Assembly (NCBI GenBank): GCA_017654935.2
Contig: CM065699.1
Coordinates: forward strand, 22,143,251 to 22,207,250
Direction: 5' to 3'
Origin: Phymorhynchus buccinoides
Lineage: Eukaryota; Mollusca; Gastropoda; Neogastropoda; Raphitomidae
Length of the DNA: 64,000 bases
Positions within the stretch are counted from its first letter, which is position 1, and each line of letters begins with the position of its first letter. Below the pieces are notes generated by a model. That model saw nothing but the letters and a program-made list of their open reading frames with translations. It had not been told where the DNA came from and did not search any database. Shown here piece after piece: positions 33,626 through 44,615 of the stretch. Made by a program: the position numbers and the translations under genes.

Positions 33626-35574
33626 ACAAAACACAGCACAAACCTCTTATTCAATTTATAATTGTTTGGTCTTTCAGAACTCCTTGCCGACAATTCGATC
33701 ATGTCGAAAAAAATGGAGCAGCTGGCAGGCGAGCACCCCGACCTGCGTGAGGCGTACATGGCGAAAGCTGGGGTTTTCGTGAAGCGCTCGGAGGAGTGGA
33801 GGAGGGAGAATGTGGTCAAAGCCCTGGACGAACTGGAAACCGTTTTGGACCAGGTGGAGCAACAGCTGAAGAAGGTGGAGGCAGGTGAGACTGACAGGGG
33901 GAAGAAAGTGTGTGTGTTGTTCTCTTGTATTGCTTGCAGATCATATGGTGAGGAAATGAGTGGCAGTGAGGAAACAAGTTAAGGTCTAATGTCAGCTTTT
34001 TTGTGATTAACCCTCTGGGCATGACGTAAAAGTTAAAAGCGTAAGCTAAAAGACAGGCGTAAAATTGAAGACTGCAGAAACGTCAACCGGTACTTCTTAT
34101 TTTCACTTTTCATCTCTCATACAAACATTTGACTGGGAAACCTATACACGTTTAGAAAGAAGAAAGCTTGAATTTTGCAATGAAAGTAAAGAAAACAACT
34201 TGCCTTGAATATGGTGACAGCAGTAATCCAGTAAAGCACTTTCACAGTGGCTGCAGCTTTTTCACACACAAAATTGCAAACCGGTCGATAAAATGGCTAG
34301 ATTCAGACAGCAGGAAGTTGTACGAGTGCTACAAGCTTTCTGATTGGTTAGCTGTATTCGCTTATTGGATTGGCTAACGTTCAGCGCGAAATATGAACTG
34401 AGCCGAATTGAGCCCCGATCGGGGCCCATCGTGCTCGTCCGGGGGAGCCCCGATCGGGGCTCATCATGCCCAGAGGGTTAAGATTGTGGAAGATGTTGGA
34501 AAACAAAGAAGTCTTTTTTAAACTTTTGTTCAAGTTAAAAAACAAAAACAAACTGAGTAAAAGTATTTTTTCTAACAAAAGACTCACAAATGCACAAGGT
34601 ATTTCTGTCACTTCCCATGTGTTCTCTGGTGCAGTTAAAAAGTCTTATTTTTTTAAGAGCTGTGGAATTAATTTCTTCTAGTGTGACGGAAAGTTAAATA
34701 TTCTTTTATGATGTCATTAAACGTCTATTTTTTTCTGAAAGTTGAAGGCTTCATTACTTCTTCAGGTAAAGATACATAATTAAATGTCTTTGTTTTAAGT
34801 CTTCATGGTTTAAACTGCTTCCTTCTCAGGAAGGAAATCCTTTTTTTGAAAAATCGGTACAGACTGAAATCCGTTTTTTGAAAAATGTCAACAACTAAAA
34901 TATAATAAAAACAGGGACAAAAATGGCTTTGCGGTAAGCGGAAACCCGATTGCCGCACAGAAACGGGTTTCGGTTTTGCTTTAACGGAAGCGGAAGTGCT
35001 TGCTGGTCCGTGTCCTGCCAAGTGTAAACCCCTGTAGCTAGCACATTTTCCTGTTGACCAAGAGTTTCAAGAGGTGAAACCCCAATATGCCCCACCGGGG
35101 ACCTAGGCAGCCCCTGGACCCCTGCCCCATTTCCTTTTTTTGAAAATCGTCAGGTTTAACCCTTGAGTCTTAGATAAGCGTTCTTAATTCATGTTCTAAT
35201 GTGAGAGATGAAATTCAAAAGGTTTTCTTAAAAATAAATTGTTCCTTGTTGTTGCAGACCCTTCCAAAGAGCTGTGGTTTTGCGGGCAGCAGTTCACCGC
35301 CGCTGACATCATTCTCTGTGTCCTGCTGGGACACCTGCAACTGACAGGGCTGTCTGAGCGCTACCATGGCGCCGAGAAACGCCCCCGTCTGCACGCCTAC
35401 TGGGAGCAGGCCAGGAAACGCCCCTCCATAAACCGCCACTGCCTCAAATGGGCCAGAGACTTCATGAAACAGAAACTGATCAAGGGAGCTAAAGTGGCCC
35501 TGCCTGTGATGGGAGGTCTGCTGGCTCTGGGGCTGGCCGCTGGTCTGGCCTTTATCTTTGCACAGAGAAAATGA
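27960..35574 (+). CDS. GDAP1: Gene B: GDAP1-like protein (5 exons, complete)
   Basis: Exons 27960-28016, 29733-29925, 31255-31425, 33678-33884 and 35258-35574 total 945 bp, so 314 residues plus stop, with GT-AG introns in phases 0, 1, 1, 1. The protein is a glutathione-transferase-fold member of the ganglioside-induced differentiation-associated protein 1 family: N-terminal thioredoxin-like part with LYYFPSSFYSQ, a cis-Pro loop (SGAVPTLQDGDKIIKES), a GDAP1-type insert (LVPDLSTEMG, PDLREAYMAK), the GST C-terminal N-cap motif FTAADI, and a C-terminal hydrophobic stretch (LPVMGGLLALGLAAGLAFIF) ending AQRK. In vertebrates GDAP1 is tail-anchored in the outer mitochondrial membrane and acts in mitochondrial fission and redox balance. 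The same site is inferred here. It is slightly shorter than the human protein (358). Its nearest relative in the window is gene C. Confidence 0.92.
28230..28270 (+). repeat. Short TTAGGA tandem repeat
   Basis: Four or five copies of ttagga in gene B intron 1. It resembles but does not match the TTAGGG telomere repeat. Confidence 0.7.
28310..28690 (-). mobile_element. LINE reverse-transcriptase C-terminus in gene B intron 1
   Basis: The minus-strand frame reads RRIRGDLIQTYKIFN, FTNRVAPVWNKLPP and NIFKNLLDEWNDYKAVMYDY, the standard LINE tail. It is antisense to gene B and only the 3' end is present. Confidence 0.8.
28850..29560 (-). mobile_element. Second LINE reverse-transcriptase fragment in gene B intron 1
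   Basis: The frame at 28857-29393 reads LKYACSVWDPYTEENIGRLE, VQHRTARFVL and LGWESLESRWQRTSLSLLHKI, which is characteristic of jockey/CR1-like elements. An upstream frame (29394-29560) contains HINNICAKANKTLGFLRRSL. A frame change between them makes the copy non-functional. It is a different family from the neighbour at 28310-28690. Confidence 0.85.
29733..29925 (+). CDS. GDAP1: Gene B exon 2: thioredoxin-like core
   Basis: The acceptor is gttttcag and the donor is GTAGGA after CCTTCAG. 193 bp, residues 20-84. It contains REKEVKYEPVIINL, WYMRMNPSGAVPTLQDGDK and ESATIIDYVDKEFPS. The cis-Pro and the Glu-Ser pair that contact glutathione in many GSTs are both present. A hAT-like MITE starts only 17 bp beyond the donor. 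Confidence 0.95.
29943..30172. mobile_element. hAT-like MITE, CAGGGCTCCCA ends, copy 2
   Basis: Perfect 11 bp inverted ends: CAGGGCTCCCA at 29943 and TGGGAGCCCTG at 30162-30172. catgtg stands on both sides as a possible target duplication. CAGGG ends suggest the hAT group. It lies in gene B intron 2 next to the exon 2 donor. Confidence 0.8.
30540..31254 (+). repeat. Duplicated intron segment with a decoy copy of the exon 3 acceptor
   Basis: Around 30560-30690 and 30770-30870 the intron repeats phrases such as ggtttgatctgaga and tgcttcat. The first repeat ends in gataacagacaataaactag (30651-30670) and then tacctaactt, a near copy of the true exon 3 start at 31252 (cagacagtaaactagtacct). The decoy frame soon fails. 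A longer intron repeat continues to the true exon. Confidence 0.65.
31255..31425 (+). CDS. GDAP1: Gene B exon 3
   Basis: The acceptor is tgctaccag and the donor is GTCAGT. 171 bp, residues 84-140: DSKLVPDLSTEMGREVSKW, then VITYGIACHPDLSVSGFKIP. The HPDLSVSG segment corresponds to the HPELTVDS region of vertebrate GDAP1. Confidence 0.95.
31700..31860 (-). mobile_element. SINE 3' part in gene B intron 3
   Basis: Shares tctctgtgaaattcgggctg and acacttggaaaacctagcta with the longer copy at 56430-56965. G homopolymers interrupt it. The tRNA-like head is missing. Confidence 0.7.
31886..32119. mobile_element. TTAA MITE, CCCTTTCACCGCCA family, copy 3
   Basis: TTAACCCTTTCACCGCCA at the left and ggctggcggcgaaagggttaa at the right, inverted relative to 15747-16027. 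An AT microsatellite near 32000-32018 has grown inside. It lies in gene B intron 3. Confidence 0.75.
32741..32925. mobile_element. pogo-like MITE, TA target
   Basis: TA then cagtggaacctcctttataa at the left, and the inverse ttataaaggaggttccactg then TA at the right. 185 bp with near-perfect inverted ends of about 24 bp. Internal gtcttataa motifs repeat in both orientations. It lies in gene B intron 3. Confidence 0.85.
32926..33660. other. Gene B intron 3 remainder: simple repeats
   Basis: A TAA-type triplet tract near 33200-33232, a tatagcgc tail repeat near 33240-33285 and CA-rich microsatellites at about 33380-33630. No exon is seen. Confidence 0.5.
33678..33884 (+). CDS. GDAP1: Gene B exon 4
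   Basis: The acceptor is ggtctttcag and the donor is GTGAGA. 207 bp, residues 141-209. Helical and charged: EQLAGEHPDLREAYMAK, then VVKALDELETVLDQVEQQLK. This corresponds to the GDAP1-specific helical insert. Intron 3 before it holds a long CA microsatellite at 33500-33625. Confidence 0.95.
34007..34481. mobile_element. TTAA MITE, CCCTCTGGGCATGA family
   Basis: TTAACCCTCTGGGCATGA at 34007 and the inverse tcatgcccagagggttaa ending at 34481. 475 bp. The right end also carries two copies of the palindromic motif gccccgatcggggc. TTAA and CCC ends suggest piggyBac-type mobility. It lies in gene B intron 4. Confidence 0.8.
34482..35257. other. Gene B intron 4 remainder; no gene
   Basis: AT-rich intron. 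A phrase near 34910-35000 (gcggtaagcggaaaccc, then cggttttgctttaacggaagc) looks like part of an unclassified repeat. Confidence 0.35.
35258..35574 (+). CDS. GDAP1: Gene B exon 5: GST C-terminal part and tail anchor
   Basis: The acceptor is gttgttgcag. 317 bp including TGA at 35572-35574, residues 210-314. It contains ELWFCGQQFTAADIILCVL, RPRLHAYWEQARKRPSI and the terminal membrane segment ending FIFAQRK. The final codons are also the start of the minisatellite that follows. Confidence 0.95.
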
Positions 35575-38275
35575 AGCGCTTTGTCTTGGCCGAGAGAAAG
35601 TGAACTGCTTTGTCTTGGCCGAGAGAAAGTGTAGTGCTTTGTTTTCGCATAGGGAAAGGGATATGATTTGTCTTTGCACAGTTAAATGAAACTCTTTGTC
35701 TTTGCACAGAGAAAATGAAATGCTTCGTTTTCGCACAAAGAAATGAGGCACTTTGTTTTTGTGCAGATACTGTGACATGCTTTGTCTTTGCACAGATAAA
35801 TGAAACTCTTTGTCTTTGAGCAGAGAAAATGAAATACTTTGTTTTCACCCAAAGAAATGAGGCAATTTGTCTTTGAGCAGAGAAAGTGAAATGCTTTGTC
35901 TGCGCACAGAGAAATGAGGCACTTTGTCTTTGCTCAGAGACTTGAGGCACTTTGTCTTTGCTCAGAGAAATGACACTTTGTCTTTGCACAGAGAAATGAC
36001 ACTTTGTCTTTGCACAGAGAAATGAGGCACCTTGTCTTTGTTCAGAGAAATGAGGCACTTTGTCTTTGCTCAGAGAAATGAGGCACTTTGTCTTTGCTCA
36101 GAGAAATGAGGCACTTTGTCTTTGCTCAGAGAAATGAGGCACTTTGTCTTTGCTCAGAGAAATGAGGCACTTTGTCTTTGCACAGAGAAATGAGGCACTT
36201 TGTCTTTGCACAGAGAAATGAGGCACTTTGTCTTTGCACAGAGAAATGAGGCACTTTGTCTTTGCTCAGAGAAATGAGGCACTTTGTCTTTGCACAGAGA
36301 AATGAGGCACTTTGTCTTTGCTCAGAGAAATGAGGCACTTTGTCTTTGCTCAGAGAAATGAGACACTTTGTCTTTGCTCAGAGAAATGAGGCACTTTGTC
36401 TTTGCACAGAGAAAAAGAGGCACTTTGTTTTTGCACAGAGAAAATTAAATGCTTTGTTTTCGCGCAGGGAAATGAGGCTCTTTGTCCTTACACAGAAAAA
36501 AAGTGATAATTATGCTTCGTCTTTGCTCAGAGAAAGGGATATGCTTTGTCTTTGCACAAGGAAATGAGGCACTTTGTCTTTGCACAGAGAAAATGAAATG
36601 CTTTATTTGTCTTTGCACAGAGAAAGTGAAGTGCATTCTTTGTTTCTGCTCAGAGACTGCTTTGTTTGTCTTCGCACAGTCAAAGAGAAGTGCTTTGTCT
36701 TTGCACAGAGAAAATGAAATGCTTTATTTGTCTTTGCACAGAGAAAGTGAAGTGCATTCTTTGTTTCTGCTCAGAGACTGCTTTGTTTGTCTTCGCACAG
36801 TCAAAGAGAAGTGCTTTGTCTTTGCACAGAGAAAATGAAATGCTTTATTTGTCTTTGCACAGAGAAAGTGAAGTGCATTCTTTGTTTCTGCTCAGAGACT
36901 GCTTTGTTTGTCTTCGCACAGTCAAAGAGAAGTGCTTTGTCTTTGCACAGAGAAAATGAAATGCTTTATTTGTCTTTGCACAGAGAAAGTGAAGTGCATT
37001 CTTTGTTTCTGCTCAGAGACTGCTTTGTTTGTCTTCGCATAGTCAAAGAGAAGTGCTTTGTCTTTGCACAGAGAAAATGAAATGCTTTATTTGTCTTTGC
37101 ACAGAGAAAGTGAAGTGCATTCTTTGTTTCGCACACTCAAAGAGAAGTGCTTTGTCATTGCACAGAGAAAGTGATGTGCATTGTATGTTTGTGCACAGAG
37201 AAAGTGAAGTGCTTTGTCTTTGCACAGAGAAAGTGAAGTGCTTAGTTTGTCTTTGCACAGAGAAAGTGAAGTGCTTGTATGTCTGCACAGAGAAAGTGAA
37301 GTGCTTTGTATGTTTTTTTGGCAAAGAGAAAGTGAAGTGCTTAGTTTGTCTTCTCACAGAGAAATGAAGCACTTTGTCTCTGCACAGAGAAAATTATATG
37401 CTTTGTCTTCGCACAGAGAAAGTGAAGTGCTTTGTCTCTGTGCAATGAAAGGGATATGCTTTGTCTTCGCACACAAAAATGAGTCACTTTGTCTTTGTGC
37501 ACTTGAGGCACTTTGTTTTTGCACAGAGAAAGGGATATGCTTTGTCTTCGCTCAGAGAAAATATAGTGCTTTGTTTGTCTTGCATAGAGGGCTTTGTTTG
37601 TCTTGCACAGAGAAAGTGAAGTGCTTTGTTTGTCTTTACACAGAGTAACAGAAATGCTTTGCTTGTTTTTGCACTGAGAAAGTGAATTGCATTGTTTGTC
37701 TTTGCACAGAGAAAGTGAATTGCATTGTTTGTTTTTGCACTGAGAAAGTGAAGTGGTTTGTTTTGTCTTTGCACAGAGAAAGTGAATTGCATTGTTTGTC
37801 TTTGCACAAAGAAAGTGAATTGCATTGTTTGTTTTTGCACTGAGAAGTGAAGTGGTTTGTTTGTCTTTGCACAGAGAAAATGAATTGCATTGTTTGTCTT
37901 TGCACAGAGAAAGTGAATTGCATTGTTTCTTTGCACAGAGAAAGTGAATTGCATTGTTTGTCTTTGCACAGAGAAAGTGAATTGCATTGTTTGTCTTTGC
38001 ACAGAGAAAGTGAAGTGCTTTGTTTGTCTTGCACAGAGAAGTGAAGTGGTTTGCTTGTCTTTGCACAGAGAAAGTGAAGTGCTTTGTTTGTATTGCACAG
38101 AGAAAGTGAAGTGCTTTGTTTGTCTTGCACAGAGAACATATGTCTGTGTTTGTCTTGGCACAAAGTGAAGTGCTTTGTTTGTCCTTTCCACGGAAAAGGT
38201 GAAGTGCTTTGTTTGTGCTCCGTGGAAATGAAGTGCTTTGTTTGTCTTTGCATTCCTTCTTTGTCTTTCAGAAGA
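35550..38275 (+). repeat. Minisatellite derived from the gene B stop-codon region, 28-40 bp units
   Basis: About 2.7 kb of units with the core tttgtctttgcacagagaaa followed by tgaggcac or gtgaagtgc. The first unit is the end of gene B exon 5 itself (codons for FIFAQRK and TGA, then agcgctttgtctt). Central units (36000-36400) are nearly pure 28-mers. Later ones form a 121 bp higher-order repeat (about 36580-37130) and units of 30-40 bp. Gene C has the same coding end but only the beginning of a second unit (ggggctttgtccg). Minus-strand frames up to 299 codons are repeat artefacts. Confidence 0.9.
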
Positions 38276-38952
38276 AAAAATAAGAATGAAGAATCTTTTC
38301 ACGCCAATAATGATATTAGACAGCGAAATAATAACAGCGCTGCTCACAGTTGAAGAGCATTTTGTCTGCAGTGGAGCAGACAATACTACTAGTCAGGAAC
38401 TTGGCAATGATTTGCTTTTGCTTGAGGATACAAAATAATTTCTATATATAGATCTTAGCGGATAAGCATCAGATGTAGCTTTTAGAAATGTATTGTATTT
38501 GTAATGTAGCATTATGGTGTGGATGCTCATGCATGCATTTAGACTCAGATAATGTTTGTAATTGTATTTCTTTACGTATATCATTATGTAATGACCGTGT
38601 ACGCTTAAAACATTGCAAAGGAAAGCCAACTTAAACTCTGTATGCTTTTTATTGGTATATAAAATGTGTACTGGATCATGGCAGTTTAGCATAGATAGAT
38701 AATCAGGACCAGACAGCCCTGAAAGCATTAAGCACATCTCGCTTCGCAGCTGCTTGGAAACTATTTCAAATGTGACTGACAAATAAACAAGCCAAGACAC
38801 TTTGTGCAAAGCATCTAGTTATACCTACGATGAATCTCACTTGACCACTTACATGGATGGTTGTTCTAATAGATCTAATCTCTTTTTATTTTTTATTGAT
38901 CGGTTATTTAAATGGATACATTATTCTAGTGTTTTATTTAACGCAGCTAGTT
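38276..38952 (+). other. Unique sequence after the minisatellite; possible end of the gene B transcript
   Basis: Non-repetitive sequence with an AATAAA at 38782-38787. It could be the polyadenylation signal of gene B if the minisatellite is in its 3' UTR. That link is speculative. Confidence 0.25.
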
Positions 38953-39195
38953 TCAACTCTTCTAGCACCATTGGCGAATGTATTCGCCCAGTACATCACT
39001 CTTCACTCCCACCAAATGCAAAGGCATTCACTGCCAAGTACCCTGCCATGTGTTTGTCTATTTTTAGAGCTTATGTCAGTGCTTTTTCCGTTAACGCATG
39101 CGCACTTCAAAAAAATAGCTACCCCTCTCTTGTCGGTTGAGATGCAACGGACAACTGAGAACGTCAAAAAAACTCATGGCGCTAGAAGAGTTTAA
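38953..39195. mobile_element. TTAA MITE, CTCTTCTAGCACC family, copy 2
   Basis: caactcttctagcaccattg at the left and the inverse atggcgctagaagagtttaa at the right. The interior matches 45803-46052 (ttcactgccaag, ccctgccatgtgtttgt, agagcttatgtca). Confidence 0.75.
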
Positions 39196-40140
39196 GGGTT
39201 GGTTTAGCTCTTACTGACAGTCCACTGATTCCAATTTTTTTTAAAGGAGTCAGATCCTAACAAAATAACTGCTATTAGAAATATGTTGAATTGTGTTTCA
39301 TTACTTTGTAGTTTATTCACTTGGTTAGTCACTCCTATAATGTGCAATGTTATTACGGTTCGGTAGTTTAATTTAACGTCTTTTCACCAATAGTGATATT
39401 AGACACAAAAAAAGAACCAAAAACGTATTAATAATTAACAAAACTAATGCATAAAATACAAAAATTTCTAGTAACAAGGCGTAATTTTTTTTAATTATTA
39501 ATGTTATTATTTGCCTTTAGAATGTGTAAAAATGTTTCTATAATTTCTTTTCTTTTTTTTACTGTGAATTCTCATGGCATGACGGAAGTTCAGTTTAACG
39601 TCGCGTATCGGCTTTCGCCATGTACGACGGGCTGAACGAACCAACCAGGGTATAAACAAAAATTTATGTTCCTGAATCACTGTCTTAGCCAAAAGGCAGA
39701 GAAGCGATCAGAATCGATTCGAGAGTTAATGGCATGATTTTGAGTCCCTTATTATATAGCCAGTCTGTTGCTTGGTTCTGTGGTATGTAACATATCCTAA
39801 GTGCTTTCATCTACAAAGTGCTTTCTCCAATCATAATTTTTTTTTATGGCGATTTCTTTCTATCTTTTTTAATTTTTTAATCTCCTTGCTTTTTTAATTT
39901 TATTTATTGAACTTTTTTTTACATTTTACAATATTTACAGACAATAAACCAAAAAATGAATCAACAAGAAAAGAAAAACAAGCATAACAGAGAAGAAACT
40001 ATACATGGCATACATTTAGAATATCATAACTTATATGCAAACTTTTGTATAGGAGTATAATTATCCTCTTGCACACATGTATACATACTTGTCAATAAAT
40101 ACTCCTACGCATATATATATACATATAAGTTGATGGAAGA
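39196..40140. other. No gene recognised
   Basis: AT-rich sequence. Part after about 39900 may be the 3' untranslated tail of the LINE at 40260-41050. Confidence 0.4.
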
Positions 40141-40144
40141 GCGG

Positions 40145-40179
<35 letters not shown>

Positions 40180-40215
40180 AGAGAGAGGGGGGGGGGGGGG
40201 GGAGAGAGAGAGAGG
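40140..40215. repeat. GA and G simple repeats
   Basis: GA dinucleotides broken by G homopolymers. Confidence 0.85.
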
Positions 40216-40259
40216 GTGGTTTGTTGTAACTCAGTCCTTGAGATTGCAATATTTCCATT

Positions 40260-41050
40260 CAAGCAAAAGTAACTTTAAAATATCTTGAAATGTTCGCACA
40301 AAAATTAATTTTGAAATGTTCACATGAGATCAAGCAAAGGTTTGTAAACTGGCCATTTAGCAATGTACTCCTCAATTTTATAACGAGTCTTCAGCTTAAT
40401 CAGAAATACATTTAAATGCAGGAGAGGAGACACTTTTGTAGTCGACAAGAGTATATATAATACTTTGCAAAATGTACTATAAAACTAAAACAATTAATCG
40501 ATTACTATCGTTTCCAAACAAAACAAATGTTTGTGATAATCGCACATTTACTGCATTCATACATTTTTCTCTCATAAACTGAGTAAGGGCATTCCCAAAA
40601 ACTTGTGTTTGACGACATTTCCAAAATATGTGTTCGATGCTGTCTTTACTTTGATTGCAAAAACTACATTTATCATTATCTGCCAGTCCAATCTTATTCA
40701 AAATCACATTTGTACCTAAGCATCTATGTATTATCTTCAGTTGGAACCACTGTAATTTAACGTCCTAGAATTGTATGTGCTAGAAGAAAGGTAGTCTTCC
40801 AGTCATGAGATATCGAGAGTTTCTCATCCCATTTATTACAACATTTTGGTATGGTACTGCTAGCTATCAGTATATCGTAATACAACTTACAGCTTTTGCA
40901 TACAGCAAATAGTTGCTTGTAACGCAAAGTTGAATTTAAATATTTGTTATGTTTAACTTCAATGCCAGATTATTTTACATAATCAACAATTACAGCTTTG
41001 TAACCAGCAAAAGTCAAGAAGTCTAAGTTAATATTGTACTTTTGTTTAAA
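40260..41050 (-). mobile_element. LINE 3' fragment with zinc-binding tail
   Basis: The minus-strand frame at 40707-40477 has CSFCNQSKDSIEHIFWKC, the C-x2-C-x7-H-x4-C tail. Further upstream, in shifted frames, CKSCKLYYDILI and WDEKLSISHDW are the usual preceding residues of this group. A frame break near 40760 shows that it is dead. The tail type is the same as in the element at 134-1140. Confidence 0.75.
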
Positions 41051-42330
41051 ACTTGTATAAGATAGTAGCTGCCCATTATCATCATAGAAGTGTGCAACAT
41101 AATATATACCTTTGTTATTGTTTCTTTCTATCTTTATATTTTAATCTGCATTTGTTTTCAGTTGCAGCAGCAGTAGTAGTAGTAGTAGTACATGTAGTAG
41201 TAGTGTGTGTTTACAGAAAGCATCACTTGATTTTATAATATCATTTACACCATGATTTTGTGTTGTAACACTTTTGTTTTCTTTTATGAACCAGGCAGTT
41301 TACGGGTTTTGGTGATGTTCAAGTTTTGTGTTCTAACTTCTATTTTGTTACAACTATTCTCAAGAAGAAACGTTTTCTGAATATGTATGAATTTTTTTAA
41401 AATTCAGTTGTCTGTTAACATGGTAATGAAAAGTTGTACAGTGTTCACAGTACACAGCCTTTTATTTATTTTTGTTTTTAATTTGTGACAAATAAACTTA
41501 GGTTACACAGGATTGGGTTTTTATTCACTTTTCTCTGTAAACCTTCTTTTCCATGTTATAAACAACTACACATTTTTTGTTTATATTCTTTTTTTCTTTT
41601 TATTGAAGCTTGTCTTTAAAGAACCAGGTAATGTTTCCTGCCATTTTGCATTATTTTGCCATCTTGAATTATTAGTGGTTAAGGATGGCTGAGAAAGAAT
41701 CTGAACGACCATGATTTTGCTCCATACTAACAGAATGGAGAACTACCTGCATTTTTTGTTGTTGGTATACACGAACCTCTAATGATACAATAAGTGTCCA
41801 GTTTACAAGCATTGTATACATGGAAGGATGCATCTGAAAATAAAATTATTTGTAAAAAAAACACCACTTTTTTAAAGTAGTAGCATGGATGTTTCCATCT
41901 TTTTTTAAAAGCAATATTTATGTTTTTTGCATTTACACTTTCATTTAATTTTTCCATCTTAAATCTGATGCATTAGTCTTGGATGTGGCAAATGACTTAT
42001 TGCATTAAGGTACAGATAATTGATCAGTTTTATTCAATTTGATATTTGTCTCAAAACCTTTTTTTTTCTTTCTTGGACATAATCTTTGATGTCAACATTT
42101 TTTTTTCTTGTTTTATTTATTCATCTACGAGAATGTGGTATACATTTGATTTTGTGGAAGCAGTTCAATAGTAAATAAAAAAATTAAAAAAAGCAATACA
42201 AATGTCTGCATTTGTGGTTATCTCCGGGGACAGTTTTGATTGTAGAGAGGTGTATGTGACTTTCTGATAGAGGTGTAGGTGACGCTCATGTCACATACCT
42301 GTACAAAAAGCTCAATGAAAGAAAAAGGTA
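41051..42330. other. No gene recognised
   Basis: AT-rich, with a GTA triplet tract near 41170-41200 and an AATAAA at about 41491. I see no exon. Confidence 0.4.
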
Positions 42331-42334
42331 TTGA

Positions 42335-42455
42335 ATGTGTGTCCTCCGAAATTGGAATGTGTCGGCTGTGCCCTGGGAGACCAGTGAAAACTGAAAAACA
42401 AACACATACGTACCTTACCCATTGTGGCCATATGGCCTGGGAACGGAGAAGAAGA
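42335..42455 (+). repeat. Dispersed repeat, 'GACCAGTGAAAACTGAAAA' family, copy 1
   Basis: Shares gagaccagtgaaaactgaaa, ccttacccattgtggccata and cctgggaacg with 55553-55680 in the same orientation. It is probably an element of unknown class. Confidence 0.75.
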
Positions 42456-42504
42456 ATGTGTATGTGTGTGCATGCACACATGTGGTGTATGTGTGTGTGT
42501 CTGT

Positions 42505-42535
<31 letters not shown>

Positions 42536-44197
42536 GGTGATCAACTTCAGGCATGGTAATTTTCAGAGACTTCTCTGATTTCAAGAAAAATGAATGTATA
42601 AAAACAAATGACAGAAGGGGTTTTAACACGAGGAGATGTCCATTCCCCAAGTTTGAAGTCTTATGAATTCATCTTCATGGGGCAATTGATCCCTGATCAC
42701 CATAAAGGGTTTTAAATCAGTTGATTACATCAACAGACATCTCCTGAAACCCTAAAATATATGTAGAGAAAAACGCTGTTTCCTCCATTACCATGCCTGG
42801 ACTTTCATTGAGAAGACTTTTCAATATTAGGAACTTAACTTTTTTTGTTCTGACTGAAGATGATGCACTAAGGGGAAAATACCCTTAGAGTTGTCCTTCC
42901 TCTGTCTTCTGTTCTTGCTGCGGTTCTTTCCCTTCCATAGCCTTAGAGAGATAACAAAGCACCAACCCCACCACACCCTACCCACATTTCCTTATAAAAT
43001 GTATTCACAGTACCCACATTTCCTGAGAAATAAAATGACACATATTCACAGCACACTTCCGCACACATGAATATTTTATTAACCTCTATACACACGTTTT
43101 GATTGTGAACCGAAATTCTTAGGCTTATAATTAGAAACAAGTAGTAAGATTTAATAGGACTTTATCAAAGGACAAACTTTTAAATAAGAAAACAAAACAG
43201 TTATCAATTACAGTTACATAAACAATCTTTGTACTATCTAAACATGTTTTCTTGAAAACAAAGTAAGGTATGTATTACAAACTTTTTTTTAATATAGTTT
43301 TTACAGGTTCTGATTATGAAATAATAAGACAATAAGAAGTTAAATGTGGTGGGTTTTTGTGTTGTTGTTTTTTGTTTACTTCTAAATAAGAAAACAAAAC
43401 GAACCACACAACTTCTTGTTATTTAGATTTTGTTATTATAAACTATTTTATTGGTCATTTTAAGGCATTCACTATGCCACTGGAAAAAAGTATCGCCTCT
43501 ATCCCGAAAAATAGGGTAGCCAAATACACTTGAATCAATGCAAACAGTACCCTTGATCTACACCCACACTCTGTATAACTGTGAAACCCTCAGGAATTAC
43601 ACAACCAGGGCCTGTCCCTGGGACATCATCAAGTAGTAATATTTAATAGGTTTTAGAAGGCAAGGGATGATTGGTGAATACAGCCCTGCAAAACAAATGT
43701 GCAGCTGTATCACACCTAACAGACATACACAGTCTTACTCATTTAGCCTCTACTTATTATTTATTATAAATTTTAGTTTCTCTGGTTTAATGGCCACCTT
43801 GCAGTTACAAACACTTTTGCTCAGCACGTTTGATGGTTGCCATTACAAATTTGACTGTGATAATAACAATAATTCCGCCCGTAGGCGTACAATTTTGACT
43901 GTGACAGGACAGTGTCATCAAGGTAATAGTCAGCCAAGATTCAACGTTACTTAGCTCAGCTGATTCAACATTGCTTATAGCACAAAGATCCAATCACAGA
44001 GCAAGCGAAACAACACAATCTTTCATCGCTAAAAACATGATAGTCAGCTCTACTGCTCAGACAAGCAAAACAACACAATCTTTCATAATCTTCAGCACAA
44101 CAAGAAACACCCGGAGGTGCCAGTATGCGTCTCTGGGTCCCACTGGCACCTTTGGGTGTTTCTTTTGCATTCTTCAACACAATGCATTTCACTTTCT
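42456..44197. other. No gene recognised; 3' flank of gene C
   Basis: Contains TG/GA/G simple repeats (42465-42538), a partial 'cgaaaaatagggta' MITE end near 43490-43515, and a minus-strand AATAAA (plus tttatt at 43760-43765) that could end the gene C transcript. The last point is speculative. Near 44120-44160 the phrase gtctctgggtcccactggca resembles one at about 30715 in gene B intron 2. Confidence 0.35.
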
Positions 44198-44615
44198 CTA
44201 TTGGCCACTGCAAAGACCACCTTTTGCAAGAGCGAATGCCCTTGGTGGGTGGGGGAAGATGCTTGAGTACTGACCAAACAAGGGCTTAACTCTCGCTAAT
44301 AACCCTATATGAAGCCACTGAACGGCTGCCTTTTGCAAAAGTGAATGCCCTTGGTGGGTGGGGGAAGATGCTTGAGTACTGACCAAACAAGGACTTAACT
44401 CTCGCTAATAACCCTATATGAAGCCACTGAACGGCTGCCTTTTGCAAAAGTGAATGCCCTTGGTGGGTGGGGGAAGATGCTTGAGTACTGACCAAACAAG
44501 GACTTAACTCTCGCTAATAACCCTATTTGAAGCCACTGAACGGCTGCCTTTTGCAAAAGTGAATGCCCTTTTTGATACTGACCAACGCGTTAATAACCCT
44601 AGCTGCAGTGGCCAA
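44198..44615. mobile_element. MITE with CTATTGGCCACTGCAA end, internally amplified
   Basis: The left end is CTATTGGCCACTGCAA at 44198-44213 and the right end is the inverse gcagtggccaa at 44605-44615. It is the same family as 16568-16772, but here a 109 bp internal unit starts at 44234, 44343, 44452 and (truncated) 44561. The right end stops 16 bp from the gene C stop codon, so the element forms the start of the gene C 3' UTR. Confidence 0.85.

Noticed and set aside
35550..38275. Regular repeats that could suggest a CRISPR array
   Set aside because: Units are contiguous with no unique spacers, the host is eukaryotic, and the unit derives from a coding end.
37341..38383. Minus-strand open frames of 241 and 299 codons
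   Set aside because: They follow the minisatellite in several frames at once, contain only translations of the repeat unit, and have no domain.
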